Source of the DNA: an uncultured Eggerthellaceae bacterium
GTDB taxonomy: Bacteria > Actinomycetota > Coriobacteriia > Coriobacteriales > Eggerthellaceae
Length of the DNA stretch: 43,570 bases
Direction of reading: 5' to 3'
Assembly: GCA_937892845.1 (NCBI GenBank)
Contig: CALBGP010000015.1
Location: 1 to 43,570, forward strand
Shown here piece by piece: positions 8,330-17,415 of this stretch. A program made the translations under genes and the position numbers. The stretch's first letter is position 1. Every line of letters starts with the position of its first letter. The notes below the pieces were generated by a model that ran no database searches, was not told the origin of the DNA, and saw nothing but the letters and a program-made list of their open reading frames with translations.

Positions 8330-11152
8330 ATGCCGGATTCGCGCTCAGCGCGGTCCGGTTTTTTGTTATGGCGAGGCGTCCGCCACCGGAGTGCCGGGCG
8401 CGTTGGGCAGGTGGTTTTCGGCATGGTGATGGGGTCCGTCAGAGAACATGTCGGCGGTAGCGCGCCCGACCTCGTGTTCTATCCGACTCAGGCGCAGGCA
8501 TCGGCGCATCTCAGGCGAGAGGCGCAGTCTTGTTGCGCCGGTACTTTCGGCACGCACGTCTCGACGCTGCGCGGATGGGTCGGCGATTTGTGGGAGCTGT
8601 TCGGAGATGGCAGACGCATCGTTGCCGATGTGGAGCGTGAAATGCTCATGGCTTCGGTGTTCGAGCATTCGCCCCTGTGCGATTCTGAAAACCCCGAATC
8701 CATTTCACCTCGTGCGGCTGCTGGCATTGCTGCCGAATGCGTCGCGCGCGCTTCGGGACTGCCGGCTTTCGAAGATGCGGTTGCTTGTCCTTGCGAAAGC
8801 GGATTGTCCGAGTCCCAGGCCATGCTTCTGGAGGGAGTTCGGGCGTACTATGCGCGGCTTCGCGAAGCAGGGCTCATCGAATGGGGCCATGTGCTTGCCA
8901 CGCTGCCGGGCTGTGCGGGCGCAGCGGCTGCCTGCCGGGCCCGTTTCAAGCGTGCGCTTCCGTTTGACGCGGCTACTCAAACTTTCTTGAATGCGCTTGA
9001 CGGTTTCACCTACGAAATCGAATGGGCTCATGGGATCGATGGCGTCCATCCCGCTTCAGAGGCAATAGACGTCCGCTTCGCCTTTCCGTCCGGCGGCTAT
9101 GCCCGTGCGCGTCTGCTCATGAGAATTCTCGATGGCCATTTGGGAGATGGAACGGCCGTCATCACAACGAAAGACCCTGCGGGGTTGTTCGCGGATTTGG
9201 CTCCGGCTCTGCTTGAGCGGGATATCCCCTGCGCCATGCAAGCCCGGGTTCCGTTCGCTTCGACCGAATTGGGGAGGGTGTTTTTCGCTGTCCGCCGAGT
9301 TGTGTTTGACCCCGAGGCCGATAAGAGCCTGTTGTCGGATTTCCTGTTCACGTCTTATTCCGGGCTTGCCCCTTTCAATGCGACGGCGATGGATGCGGCG
9401 ATGCGCGCGGATCGCTGCAAAGATGCGGCGGCGTGCTTTGAGAGCTTGCGGTCGACGTGCCGCATGCTCGATGTGTTCGAAGATCTCGTGCAGTCTCCTG
9501 ATGCAGACATCCTGCTGGGCGTTGTCGAGGACTGGATCGAAGGCCTTTCCGGCTACGATGACGCCCATCGTGCGCAAGAGCGTGCTGCCGTGCGTACCCT
9601 GCGGTCGGTGATGGAGGCGGGCCGGCTTGCCGGAGTCTCCATGGATTGCTGCGTTTCCCGTCTTGCATCGATGTCCGTCGAAATCGGAGCATGCGCCGGG
9701 ACGTCCGATGCGCGCGTCCTCATCTGCAGTCAGCGGCATGCCTCCCAGGGGGAGCCTGGCAGTTGCGACATTGCCATCCTGTGCGATATGTCCAGCGACG
9801 CCTATCCCGTCAAAGATGATGCGGATTCGGCAACGGTGCTGCTTGAGGAACTGGGTATCGCACGCGAACTCGATGCCTTCGCGCGCGAGTGCTGCACGTT
9901 TTCGGCGCTTGAGGAACTTCCTTCGAAGATGCTGGTCATCGAGCGGTGCCTCAATGATTCGTCGGCCGATCCCGTCTATCCGTGCGCTACGGTTCAGGAG
10001 TTCGTCGATTGCTATCGCGCGGACACTGCGGCGCATGATGACATCGACAATCCATATGCGCTGCCCGAGCAACTGAGACAAGGGATGTTCGAGCTTGGTG
10101 AAGAGGATCTTTTCGAAAATGCCATGGCCTGCGAGACTGCGCAGCCGGTATGCGCAACGCTTTCAGCGCGGGATGCAGGTCAGGTTTCGCAGGATTTGCG
10201 CCATGCGGTGGTTTTGCCGCGAAGGTCGGGCGGCAAAGACGGATTCGGTGCAGCGGTTCTGTCCGCTTCCCAGATAGAGGAGTATCTGCTGTGCCCGCAT
10301 CTGTGGTTCGTTCGCAGAAGGCTGAGGCCGACTGCCCTTGACGAAGGCTTCGGACCTGTTCAAAAAGGCAGCTTCGTCCATCATGTCCTCAAGGATTTCT
10401 ACGACCGCTTCACCTCCAAGACCGGATTCGCCAGGGTTTCGGTTGAATCTTTGGGCGCAGCGCGGAGCGTCATGGACGAGGTTCTGGCCGAACATGTCAG
10501 CAGTCAGTACGCAATGGAGCCTTCCGTCAGCAACAGATTGGTGGCGGCCACGGAGCTTGAGGTTCGCGAGGTCGCCGAACTCTGCGATACCGTGCGCGAC
10601 CATCTCGAATTCGATGCGGCGTTCCTGCCGGGGTTTCGTCCCGCCTACCACGAACTGGCCATCGGGGGAGAGGATGCCGTGGTGTATGCGGGCCGTCTTC
10701 TGACGGGCTCTATCGACCGCATCGATGTCGATGACCGGGGTAGGGCGGTGATTGTCGACTACAAGTCTTCGATCGGGCCGGAGTACGCGCTATGCCAGAC
10801 GAGCAGAGGCATCCCCCTCAAGGTCCAGACGCTCATCTACGCGCAGGCCGTCCGCCGCATGCTCGGTCTTGATGTGGTCGGAGCCGTCTATGTGTGCTAC
10901 GGGAAGTCGCATGCGGTATCCGGTGCCTTCGATGCCCGTATGGAGCCAGGATGCCTTGGCGGCATCAAGGCAGATGACTGCGGGTACATGCCGCAAGAGG
11001 GCGGGTCGTTCGCCGATCTGCTCGACGATGTCGAAGGACTGATCGAAACCGAGCTTGATCGGATGTTTTCCGGCGATGTGGCACCTGCGCCGGCGTCTGA
11101 TTCCGCCTGCACATGGTGCCCTGCGACCGGATGCCTTGAAAGGAGGGCGTGA
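8330..11152 (+). CDS. addB: AddB/RexB-type helicase-nuclease subunit (PD-(D/E)XK nuclease)
   Basis: AddB pairs with AddA to unwind and resect double-strand breaks for RecA loading. The C-terminal nuclease domain is clear: SASQIEEYLLCPHLWFVRRR near residue 645, GSIDRIDVDDRGRAVIVDYKSS near residue 800 with the DYK catalytic motif, and a terminal CTWCPATGC. The three late cysteines plus the Cys of LLCP fit the Fe-S cluster of AddB proteins. The N-terminal half is a diverged helicase-like domain (DLVFYPTQAQASAHLRRE). The start is uncertain. The coordinates give the longest frame (ATG 8330), but its first codons form the tRNA terminator. Alternatives are TTG 8363, GTG 8411 or ATG 8423, the last with AGGTGG upstream. 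SAGRVGQVVFGM at about residues 21-32 looks like a decayed Walker A loop. It ends in an overlap with addA. Confidence 0.9.
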   Translation: MPDSRSARSGFLLWRGVRHRSAGRVGQVVFGMVMGSVREHVGGSAPDLVFYPTQAQASAHLRREAQSCCAGTFGTHVSTLRGWVGDLWELFGDGRRIVADVEREMLMASVFEHSPLCDSENPESISPRAAAGIAAECVARASGLPAFEDAVACPCESGLSESQAMLLEGVRAYYARLREAGLIEWGHVLATLPGCAGAAAACRARFKRALPFDAATQTFLNALDGFTYEIEWAHGIDGVHPASEAIDVRFAFPSGGYARARLLMRILDGHLGDGTAVITTKDPAGLFADLAPALLERDIPCAMQARVPFASTELGRVFFAVRRVVFDPEADKSLLSDFLFTSYSGLAPFNATAMDAAMRADRCKDAAACFESLRSTCRMLDVFEDLVQSPDADILLGVVEDWIEGLSGYDDAHRAQERAAVRTLRSVMEAGRLAGVSMDCCVSRLASMSVEIGACAGTSDARVLICSQRHASQGEPGSCDIAILCDMSSDAYPVKDDADSATVLLEELGIARELDAFARECCTFSALEELPSKMLVIERCLNDSSADPVYPCATVQEFVDCYRADTAAHDDIDNPYALPEQLRQGMFELGEEDLFENAMACETAQPVCATLSARDAGQVSQDLRHAVVLPRRSGGKDGFGAAVLSASQIEEYLLCPHLWFVRRRLRPTALDEGFGPVQKGSFVHHVLKDFYDRFTSKTGFARVSVESLGAARSVMDEVLAEHVSSQYAMEPSVSNRLVAATELEVREVAELCDTVRDHLEFDAAFLPGFRPAYHELAIGGEDAVVYAGRLLTGSIDRIDVDDRGRAVIVDYKSSIGPEYALCQTSRGIPLKVQTLIYAQAVRRMLGLDVVGAVYVCYGKSHAVSGAFDARMEPGCLGGIKADDCGYMPQEGGSFADLLDDVEGLIETELDRMFSGDVAPAPASDSACTWCPATGCLERRA
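8333..8364 (+). terminator. Terminator of tRNA-Glu, overlapping the addB frame
   Basis: The stem CCGGA..CGCGC with GCGCG..TCCGG has a small internal bulge and a TCA loop, and is followed by six T residues (8359-8364). It ends the tRNA transcript. Because it lies within the first codons of the longest addB frame, it also argues that addB starts further downstream. Confidence 0.8.
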
Positions 11153-14100
11153 TGGGCTGCACCCCAGGACAGCAACGCTGCATCGACACGCTCAGCGGTG
11201 CCGTGGTGGTTTCCGCCGGCGCCGGCAGCGGAAAGACATTCACGTTGACGCGTCGAATCGTCAACGCCCTCGAGAGCGGCTTCATCTCCGATGTCTCTGA
11301 GCTGCTGGCCATCACCTTCACGTCCAAGGCCGCCGGCGAGATCAAATCGCGCGTCAAGGGCGCCCTGCGCGCCGCCGGGATGCCCGAGCAGGCGCTCAGG
11401 GTGGACGGGTCGTGGATTTCCACCATCCATGGCATGTGTGCGAGGATTTTGCGGGAAAACGCCTTGGAGTTGGGCGTGAGTCCGACGTTCGAAGTTGCTG
11501 ACGAGGCTGTATCCGCCCCTCTGCTCGATGCCGCCATTGAAGAGGCTCTTGCCTGCTGCGATGCAGGATCTTCCGGCTCGTTTGCAGAGCTGTTTTCGGA
11601 ATATCGCGCCCACGGTGCGGCCTCCATGGGCGATCTGTCTTCTGTCGATGGGATGGTGCGCGCTTTGATCGGGCGCATGTCCGCCAATCCTGCCGGGCTC
11701 GACGCGTTGCGCATGAGGGTTGACGGCGCTTGCTCCGCTGTCGTTCTGGCTGATCGCATCTGCGATACCGCCCGTGCGGCGATGCAGATTGCCTCTGCTC
11801 AGAAGGCGGGCGCCAGCAGGGATGCGTTCATCTCTGCAACCGAGGAGGCCGTTGCCGGCATCGAAGCGCATCTTGCTGCGGGAAAGGTCTGCGCGCGGGA
11901 CCTGGTAGCCTTGGTCGCATCGCTGCCTGTTCCCTCGCGGCGCTTCGGTACCGCTGAATGCAAGGATGCCATGGAGCAGTTCGCGCTCGATTATGCCGAA
12001 TGCGCGCTCGAGGCCCGTCTGCTTGTTGCCGAGCCGGCTGCCGAGGAGCTGGTCGCGCTGGCAGAGGCCGCAATGGCCTCGTATGCCCGCAGGAAGCGGG
12101 AGTTGGGCCTTTTGGACAACGATGACCTGCTTGTGATGGCCTCCCGGGCCTTCGCCGAGCATCCGGAAATCGAACAGCGTTATGCCTCCCGGTTCAAGCT
12201 GGTGATGGTTGACGAATTCCAGGACACCGACCAGCAGCAGGTGGACATGATCAAGCGCCTTTCAGGTGAGGACTGCGAGCGCCTGTGCACGGTAGGTGAC
12301 GCCCAGCAGAGCATTTACCGGTTCCGCGGTGCCGACGTGTCGGTCTATCGCCGTCACCTTGATTTCGTGGCATCGAAGGACGCGGATGGCGTGATAGTGC
12401 TTCCGCATAACTTCCGCAGCCACGCTGATGTGCTGTCGTTCGTCGACCGGGTCTTCGAGCAGCCGTCTGTCTTCGGCGGCTCCTTCATGTCGCTGTCTCC
12501 CGCCCGTGACGAAGCGCGCGTGCCTGCTCCCTTCCGGGGGGAAGGGCCTCGCATCGAGGTGCAGCTGACGACGCGTCCCTTCCGGGGCGTGTCCGCTGAA
12601 GAGGGGACACGCATTGCCGCCGGTCGCATAGCCGAAAGCTTCAAGGCGCTGCGGGATGCGGGCCATTCGGCAGGAGACATGGTGATCCTTCTGGGCAGTA
12701 TGTCCCGTTCCCAGATTTACGCCGATGCGTTGCGCGATGCCGGCTTCGCCTGCGTGGTTGCGGGTGGATCGGTGTTCAATCAGGCGCCGGAGGTTCAGAT
12801 GATGGTGGATGCGGCCGCCGCTCTGTCCAATCCTGGTGACACCGAGTCGCTATTGAGGGTGCTATCGAGTCCGATGTTCGTGCTTTCCGCCGATGACCTG
12901 CTTGAGCTTGCGACCATGCGCGACCCCGAGACGGGTTCTTTGCGGCGACGCGCCCTTGATGCGGGCGTGCGCAGTATCGAAGCCGCCCTTCGCGAAGGTG
13001 CTGCGGTGCCTCCTGCGCTGGAGTGCGCCGTGCGCGCATTCGCTGCTTCGTGCAGGGTGGCGGTCCGTCGGGGTCTTTCCGAGGGACTGCAATCCCTCGT
13101 TGTCGATTCGGGGCTCTTAAGCAGGCTTGAATCCGAAGGGGCCGAGGGGCGTGCCAAGGCCGGCAACGTCCTCAAGGCCATCCGCATGGCGCGCATCGCT
13201 GAGCAGGGGGCCAACGGTGGCCTGGCCAGCGCATCCAAGGCGTTTGAGCTCCGGGTCGCTTTGGCCAAAGAGGCCCCTGGCGCCCTGTCTGCTGCCGGCG
13301 GTGATTTCGTCCGCATCATGACCGTCCATGCCAGCAAGGGCCTGGAGTTTCCCATCGTCGCCGTCGCCGAACTGCGTGAAGGCGCTGCCCACGGATCCAA
13401 GCTCTCCATGACTGATATGCAGGGCCGTACGTATGCGTCTCTCGATATGGGACGAACTGCGGACAAGTTCTCAAGCGGCCTTATGGCACGGGCGGTTTCC
13501 TTCAGTCCGTTCGATGAGTATTCCGACGAGCAGCTCGATGCCGTCCTCGAGGCGCCGGAAAGCCGTGCGATGCTGCGTGCAGCCATCAAGGAGCGCGAAC
13601 GTCGCGGCAATGACCAGGAAGCCTATCGCCTGCTGTATGTCGCGCTCACACGCGCGAAGGAGGCTCTGGTGGTCTCTCTTTCGGGGAAGCGCTCGAAGGC
13701 TTGCCCGTCGGGCTGCTCGGGTCCCATGTCTTCCGCTATTGCCCACGCCCTCTTCGGTCCCGATGGCGAGATTCCCGAGGGCTCGTCCTTCGTCGGCTTC
13801 GGAGGGACGCGTCCGGCTCTTGTGGAGCGCGTGGACCTTGAGGCGGTTGAAGGTGCCGTTGATGTGGCAGAGACGCGCGCGGGGCGGGCTTCTTCCGGTG
13901 ATGTCGCGTCGGGTGGGCATGCTGAGCGGGACGTCTTGGTCCATGCTGTCTGCCGCGTTCCCGTCAGGAGATTCGCGCTGCCTTCCGCCCGTGAGGGCGT
14001 GGTCAGCTATTCCTCCATCGCGCATGGTGCCCCGGTTGATGTTCACGATGATTCAGGGTTCGCTTCGCCTGGGGTCCAGCCGGATATTGGATGCTGCGAA

Positions 14101-14793
14101 GCGGATGCAGGATGCAAGGCGGAGGGTGCGTCGATGGGGCGCGGAGACGCCGATAAGGCGACCGACCTCGGCACGGCGTTTCACCGTCTTGCCCAGCTCG
14201 CGGTCATCGCGCGCCCCGATGATGCCGGCGCGCCTCTTCGGGATCCCGGTCCGAAACGGTTCGATGCCCTGTGCCGCAGCTGCAACGTGAGCGACTACGG
14301 TCGATTGCGCTTGCGGACGGCGCTCGACGCCTGGTTCGCAAGCGATACGGCTCGGGATGCGGCGCGTCATACGTTCCTGCGCGCCGAGGTTCCTTTCTCT
14401 GTGGAGGTTCCGATGGCCGCCAAACCGTTGATGCTGGAGGGTGAGATCGACCTGCTTGCCTATGATGAGCCCGCATCCCAGGGCGGCACCGCATTCGTCT
14501 TCGACTACAAAACCGGAGGCAACGATGCGGAAGATCTTTCCGCTCTTCACGCCAAGCACCTTCTTCAGGCGCAGTGCTACGCCTTCGCCGTGCTGGCTCA
14601 GGGGTTCTCTCGCGTTGAAGCGTGCTTCATCCGGGTTGAGCGCCCCTGTTCGGATGAGGGTGGCGGACGCTCTTTCGATGTCGCTTCGTCGGGCGGTCTG
14701 TTTGAACCCCAGTGCGTGCGCTATGCTTTCACCGACGATGACCGCGATGCGCTTGCTGCGGCCGTCGTGGATGCGTATCGGAGGTCGAGATGA
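11152..14793 (+). CDS. addA: AddA-type UvrD/RecB-family helicase-nuclease
   Basis: This 1213-residue protein is the motor and second nuclease of an AddAB complex. UvrD-family motifs appear in order: AGAGSGKT (Walker A, about 23-30), AITFTSKAAGEIKSRV, STIHGMCARIL, VDEFQDTDQQQ (Walker B, about 353-363), GDAQQSIYRFRGAD, LPHNFRSHADVL, TVHASKGLEFPIV (about 725) and LLYVALTRAKE. A C-terminal RecB-like nuclease follows, with DLGTAFHRLAQ, EGEIDLLAYD and FDYKTGG (about 1118). The ATG at 11152 shares its A with the TGA of addB (TGATG), and AAAGGAGGG lies just upstream, so translation is coupled. The GTG at 11149 is too close to that site. The length is normal for AddA. Its end overlaps the start of a 55-codon gene. 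Confidence 0.95.
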   Translation: MGCTPGQQRCIDTLSGAVVVSAGAGSGKTFTLTRRIVNALESGFISDVSELLAITFTSKAAGEIKSRVKGALRAAGMPEQALRVDGSWISTIHGMCARILRENALELGVSPTFEVADEAVSAPLLDAAIEEALACCDAGSSGSFAELFSEYRAHGAASMGDLSSVDGMVRALIGRMSANPAGLDALRMRVDGACSAVVLADRICDTARAAMQIASAQKAGASRDAFISATEEAVAGIEAHLAAGKVCARDLVALVASLPVPSRRFGTAECKDAMEQFALDYAECALEARLLVAEPAAEELVALAEAAMASYARRKRELGLLDNDDLLVMASRAFAEHPEIEQRYASRFKLVMVDEFQDTDQQQVDMIKRLSGEDCERLCTVGDAQQSIYRFRGADVSVYRRHLDFVASKDADGVIVLPHNFRSHADVLSFVDRVFEQPSVFGGSFMSLSPARDEARVPAPFRGEGPRIEVQLTTRPFRGVSAEEGTRIAAGRIAESFKALRDAGHSAGDMVILLGSMSRSQIYADALRDAGFACVVAGGSVFNQAPEVQMMVDAAAALSNPGDTESLLRVLSSPMFVLSADDLLELATMRDPETGSLRRRALDAGVRSIEAALREGAAVPPALECAVRAFAASCRVAVRRGLSEGLQSLVVDSGLLSRLESEGAEGRAKAGNVLKAIRMARIAEQGANGGLASASKAFELRVALAKEAPGALSAAGGDFVRIMTVHASKGLEFPIVAVAELREGAAHGSKLSMTDMQGRTYASLDMGRTADKFSSGLMARAVSFSPFDEYSDEQLDAVLEAPESRAMLRAAIKERERRGNDQEAYRLLYVALTRAKEALVVSLSGKRSKACPSGCSGPMSSAIAHALFGPDGEIPEGSSFVGFGGTRPALVERVDLEAVEGAVDVAETRAGRASSGDVASGGHAERDVLVHAVCRVPVRRFALPSAREGVVSYSSIAHGAPVDVHDDSGFASPGVQPDIGCCEADAGCKAEGASMGRGDADKATDLGTAFHRLAQLAVIARPDDAGAPLRDPGPKRFDALCRSCNVSDYGRLRLRTALDAWFASDTARDAARHTFLRAEVPFSVEVPMAAKPLMLEGEIDLLAYDEPASQGGTAFVFDYKTGGNDAEDLSALHAKHLLQAQCYAFAVLAQGFSRVEACFIRVERPCSDEGGGRSFDVASSGGLFEPQCVRYAFTDDDRDALAAAVVDAYRRSR

Positions 14794-14957
14794 TGGTGCT
14801 TGTCGAGATAGTGATCGTCGTCTGCGCCGTTGCGTGGCAGATTTGGGTCTGGAACAGAGGCGATGATGTCGCTCCGGGCTCTGATGATGCGTCCCTGGCT
14901 GGCTCATTGTCGGCTGAGGGATGCGCTGAGAGGGGGACCGATGAAGGTCGCGACTGA
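14790..14957 (+). CDS. Small single-pass membrane protein coupled to addA
   Basis: This 55-residue frame starts at an ATG overlapping the addA stop (ATGATG around 14790), with GGAGG at 14780-14784. It begins MMVLVEIVIVVCAVAWQIWVW, a single hydrophobic helix of about 20 residues, followed by a charged tail (NRGDDVAPGSDDASLAG) ending GTDEGRD. Its stop overlaps the start of the next membrane-protein gene by 17 nt. The ribosome-binding site, the four-base overlap and the membrane helix suggest a real gene below usual length cut-offs. No family is recognised. A restart site serving only the next gene is the main alternative. Confidence 0.55.
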   Translation: MMVLVEIVIVVCAVAWQIWVWNRGDDVAPGSDDASLAGSLSAEGCAERGTDEGRD

Positions 14958-15366
14958 GAAATTGCTGCTCATTGCCGGGGCGGTGTGGATGGTTGCGGGG
15001 TTGAACATCGCTGCAATCGGAGTTGGGGCCATTACCCACGGGCATGTTGTCTGGTGGGTGCTGCTCGGCACTTTCGCCGTGTTTCTGATGTTTCACATCA
15101 TGGTGTTTCAGAAGATGGTGCGAAAACACGCTGAGCGCATCCGAGGGTATGAGGAGGACCGCAAGCACATCTGGCATTTCTTCGACAAGAAGGGCTACAT
15201 CATCATGGCCTGCATGATGGGCGGCGGCATTGCCCTGCGTGCATCGGGAATCCTCCCCGAGGCTTTCATCGCGTTTTTCTACACCGGGCTCGGTGCGGCG
15301 CTTGCCATTGCGGGTGCGTCATTCATCTTTTCGTATTTCAAGGGCGGAGAGGCGGATGTCCGCTGA
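14941..15366 (+). CDS. Small polytopic membrane protein downstream of addAB
   Basis: The 141-residue protein has about four hydrophobic helices: residues 6-30 (KLLLIAGAVWMVAGLNIAA), 36-58, 84-105 and 110-133. A basic loop (VRKHAERIRGYEEDRKHIW) lies between helices 2 and 3. I chose the ATG at 14941 because AGAGGGGG precedes it; the frame is open upstream to 14830 but would overlap the 55-codon gene extensively. No named family is recognised. Overlaps link addB, addA, the 55-codon gene and this gene, so all four are likely made from one message. The terminator hairpin overlaps its last codons. Whether it has anything to do with DNA repair is unknown. Confidence 0.75.
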   Translation: MKVATEKLLLIAGAVWMVAGLNIAAIGVGAITHGHVVWWVLLGTFAVFLMFHIMVFQKMVRKHAERIRGYEEDRKHIWHFFDKKGYIIMACMMGGGIALRASGILPEAFIAFFYTGLGAALAIAGASFIFSYFKGGEADVR

Positions 15367-15385
15367 CTCCCGCCTCTTTTATTTG
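15348..15385 (+). terminator. Terminator of the addBA operon
   Basis: AGAGGCGG (15348-15355) pairs with CCGCCTCT (15370-15377), followed by TTTATTTG. The left arm lies inside the last codons of the preceding gene and the stop codon is in the loop. Confidence 0.7.
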
Positions 15386-15421
15386 CTTGCGCATTCAGGG
15401 TTGCTCGCTTGCGCGCTTGCT

Positions 15422-17185
15422 TCAGGCGCTCCCCATATCGATGGGGAACGCCTCCCCGATGACCGATGAGGTTTTCGCCCGGACGTATCCCAGGGGGTCG
15501 GCCAGCGCTTCCTCGGTATTCGAATAGTTCTCATGGCTGAACAGCTCATTGCGCGCGGCCATATCTTCGGTGTAGTCCTTCAGGAAATGCACGCTGTAGA
15601 TGCCGTTTTCCATGTGCTCGATCGTAGGGGTCCACTTCACGTTCTCCACGGCGACCTCGCCGTCTTCACCCCGTACGAAGTCGCAGCTCATCATGCCGCC
15701 CAGGATGCAATCGATCCATGTGTATCCGCTGGCGAAATCACCGAGGCACCACGCGACCAGGGTTTTGCCTCCATCGGCGCCTTCGAGCCATTCCATGGGC
15801 TGGATGAAGTGGGTGTGCGTCCCGATGACCACATCTGCCCCCAGGTCCGCGCATTTCTGCCCCCAGAGCCGTTGCGTTTCATCGGGCTCGTTTGTGTACT
15901 CCGTACCCCAGTGCATGGATACGACCACCACATCGGAAACGGCTTTCGCGCGCGGTATGTCCCGCTCAAGCTTCTCGTCGGTGAAGAAGTTGACCAGCGA
16001 CCCGTCTTCGACTTCGCTGTTCTCACGGCCGTTGAGGCCGTAGTTGTACGAAAGGAACGCGATTCGAATGCCGTTGCGTTCGATGACGCGGATTGTCTGG
16101 GCGTCTTCCTGCGTCTCGTGCATGCCCGCCACGGCGACATCAGGATACTGCTTCCAGAGTTCTATCTCGTGGTAGATCGCATCGCTTCCTATGTCGTAGG
16201 TGTGATTCGAGTTGCAGTTGAACATGTCCCAGCCCGCGTCCACGAGATCGCCGGCGAGCTCATCAGGGGAGTTGAAGCTCGGATAACCCGCGAAATCGAA
16301 GTTCTCGTTGCCGCCCATCACCGTTTCCTGGTTGATGAAGGCAAGGTCGTATGAAGAGATGGCGGGGGAGATGGTGCTGTAGAGCGGGGAGAAGTCGTAG
16401 GCGCCATCCCCCTCTTCGCCTGCATTGCGGTCGGCGAAGTCGATGAGCTGCTCATTGATGACGTTGTCGCCGACAGCGCAGAACGTCACACGTCCGTTTC
16501 CCGTTGCCGTGACCGATCCCTCGCCGATGAGCTTGGTGGAGATGGAGCTGTCGTAGGTTTGCGCAACAGGCTGTTTGTCGGCGGTGCTTTCCGTTTGGGT
16601 CTGCGACTGGTCTGCCGGCTTTTCGGCGATGCACGAACGCAGGGCGGACGCGCCCAGTGCCACTGCTGTGACGATGGCTGCGATAATGGCGGCGAGGAGG
16701 ATGTAGGCGCCCCAGGGCCGTGCCGGCTTGGCGGGTTTGTAGACCGCTTCGGTCCAGGAGGTTCGCTTGTCGTGGGAGACGTAGACGTTGCTTTTCGCGT
16801 GCCCGCCTATGCCTGAGTCCATCCTCACGTTATCGATGCTCAGCGGCGAGCCCGGCATGGGCCGTTCGCGTCTGTCGGACGTATGTCGAGCGGGATGAGG
16901 GGGGCCTGTTTGGCGACGACGGTGCCCTGTCTGAGCGTGCGTGCGGACAGAGGGGCGCGGATGCTGGCGGGTGCTTTGGGCTGCGCGGTTCTCTTCGTCG
17001 TTTTGCTGCGGGCCGTTTGCGGCATGTGCGGCGTTTCTGGCCGCGGGCGATACCGTGTAATCGTAAAAGCTCACGGACTCCCTGGAGCCGGACCTTTCGT
17101 TTCGAGCGACGTCAGCGCACCCATCTGAACCCGTCCGGGGACGGGGACCGTGTTCGTCGGTGGTATGTGGCCGCTTGTCATCCAT
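15422..17185 (-). CDS. CapA-family membrane-anchored metallophosphoesterase-like protein
   Basis: CapA/PgsA-type proteins have a calcineurin-like fold and are linked to poly-gamma-glutamate or other surface polymers. The domain is clear from about residue 230: VTFCAVGDNVINEQL, AFINQETVMGG, FNCNSNHTYDIGSDA, SMHWGTEY and GTHTHFIQPMEW, the expected metal-site signatures. One membrane helix lies near residues 159-181 (AYILLAAIIAAIVTAVALG), followed by a Gln/Thr/Ser linker, so the domain should face outside. Residues 1-110 are Arg/His/Pro/Gln-rich low complexity. The real start may be internal, for example at the Met of MPGSPLSIDNVR or the later MDSGIGG. The long start at 17185 has no ribosome site, but TATAAT lies 8 nt upstream, compatible with a leaderless message. 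It is monocistronic, convergent with the addBA operon and divergent from porG. No capsule genes surround it. Confidence 0.85.
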   Translation of the reverse strand: MDDKRPHTTDEHGPRPRTGSDGCADVARNERSGSRESVSFYDYTVSPAARNAAHAANGPQQNDEENRAAQSTRQHPRPSVRTHAQTGHRRRQTGPPHPARHTSDRRERPMPGSPLSIDNVRMDSGIGGHAKSNVYVSHDKRTSWTEAVYKPAKPARPWGAYILLAAIIAAIVTAVALGASALRSCIAEKPADQSQTQTESTADKQPVAQTYDSSISTKLIGEGSVTATGNGRVTFCAVGDNVINEQLIDFADRNAGEEGDGAYDFSPLYSTISPAISSYDLAFINQETVMGGNENFDFAGYPSFNSPDELAGDLVDAGWDMFNCNSNHTYDIGSDAIYHEIELWKQYPDVAVAGMHETQEDAQTIRVIERNGIRIAFLSYNYGLNGRENSEVEDGSLVNFFTDEKLERDIPRAKAVSDVVVVSMHWGTEYTNEPDETQRLWGQKCADLGADVVIGTHTHFIQPMEWLEGADGGKTLVAWCLGDFASGYTWIDCILGGMMSCDFVRGEDGEVAVENVKWTPTIEHMENGIYSVHFLKDYTEDMAARNELFSHENYSNTEEALADPLGYVRAKTSSVIGEAFPIDMGSA

Positions 17186-17193
17186 CGCAATCC

Positions 17194-17199
17194 ATTATA
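17194..17199 (-). promoter_or_regulatory. Candidate -10 box for the CapA-family gene
   Basis: TATAAT on the minus strand lies 8 nt before the ATG at 17185. Transcription would begin within a couple of bases of the start codon. No clear -35 is seen at 17 bp, where GATGCG occurs. Confidence 0.45.
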
Positions 17200-17415
17200 C
17201 CTTTGCCTGTCCTCCCCGCATCTTGCATTCACGCGTCCATTCAAAGCTTCGCGCGGGCGGCATCCCTTTTGTCGCAAGCGAACGGAGAGAAGGATGCCCC
17301 TTCCGTTCACCGAAGCACCTCGCACTTGCAAGCAACGCCATGCGCCCAGGAGTGCCATGCGGCTTTCAAGCTGTTAACATCTTCTAATGTCCCATTTCCG
17401 ATTGAGAGGAGATGT

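Noticed and set aside
16720..17415. Long upstream extension of the porG frame
   Set aside because: It runs antisense to the CapA-family gene, has no ribosome site and no family match; the ATG at 17416 has a good site and the conserved PorG N-terminus.
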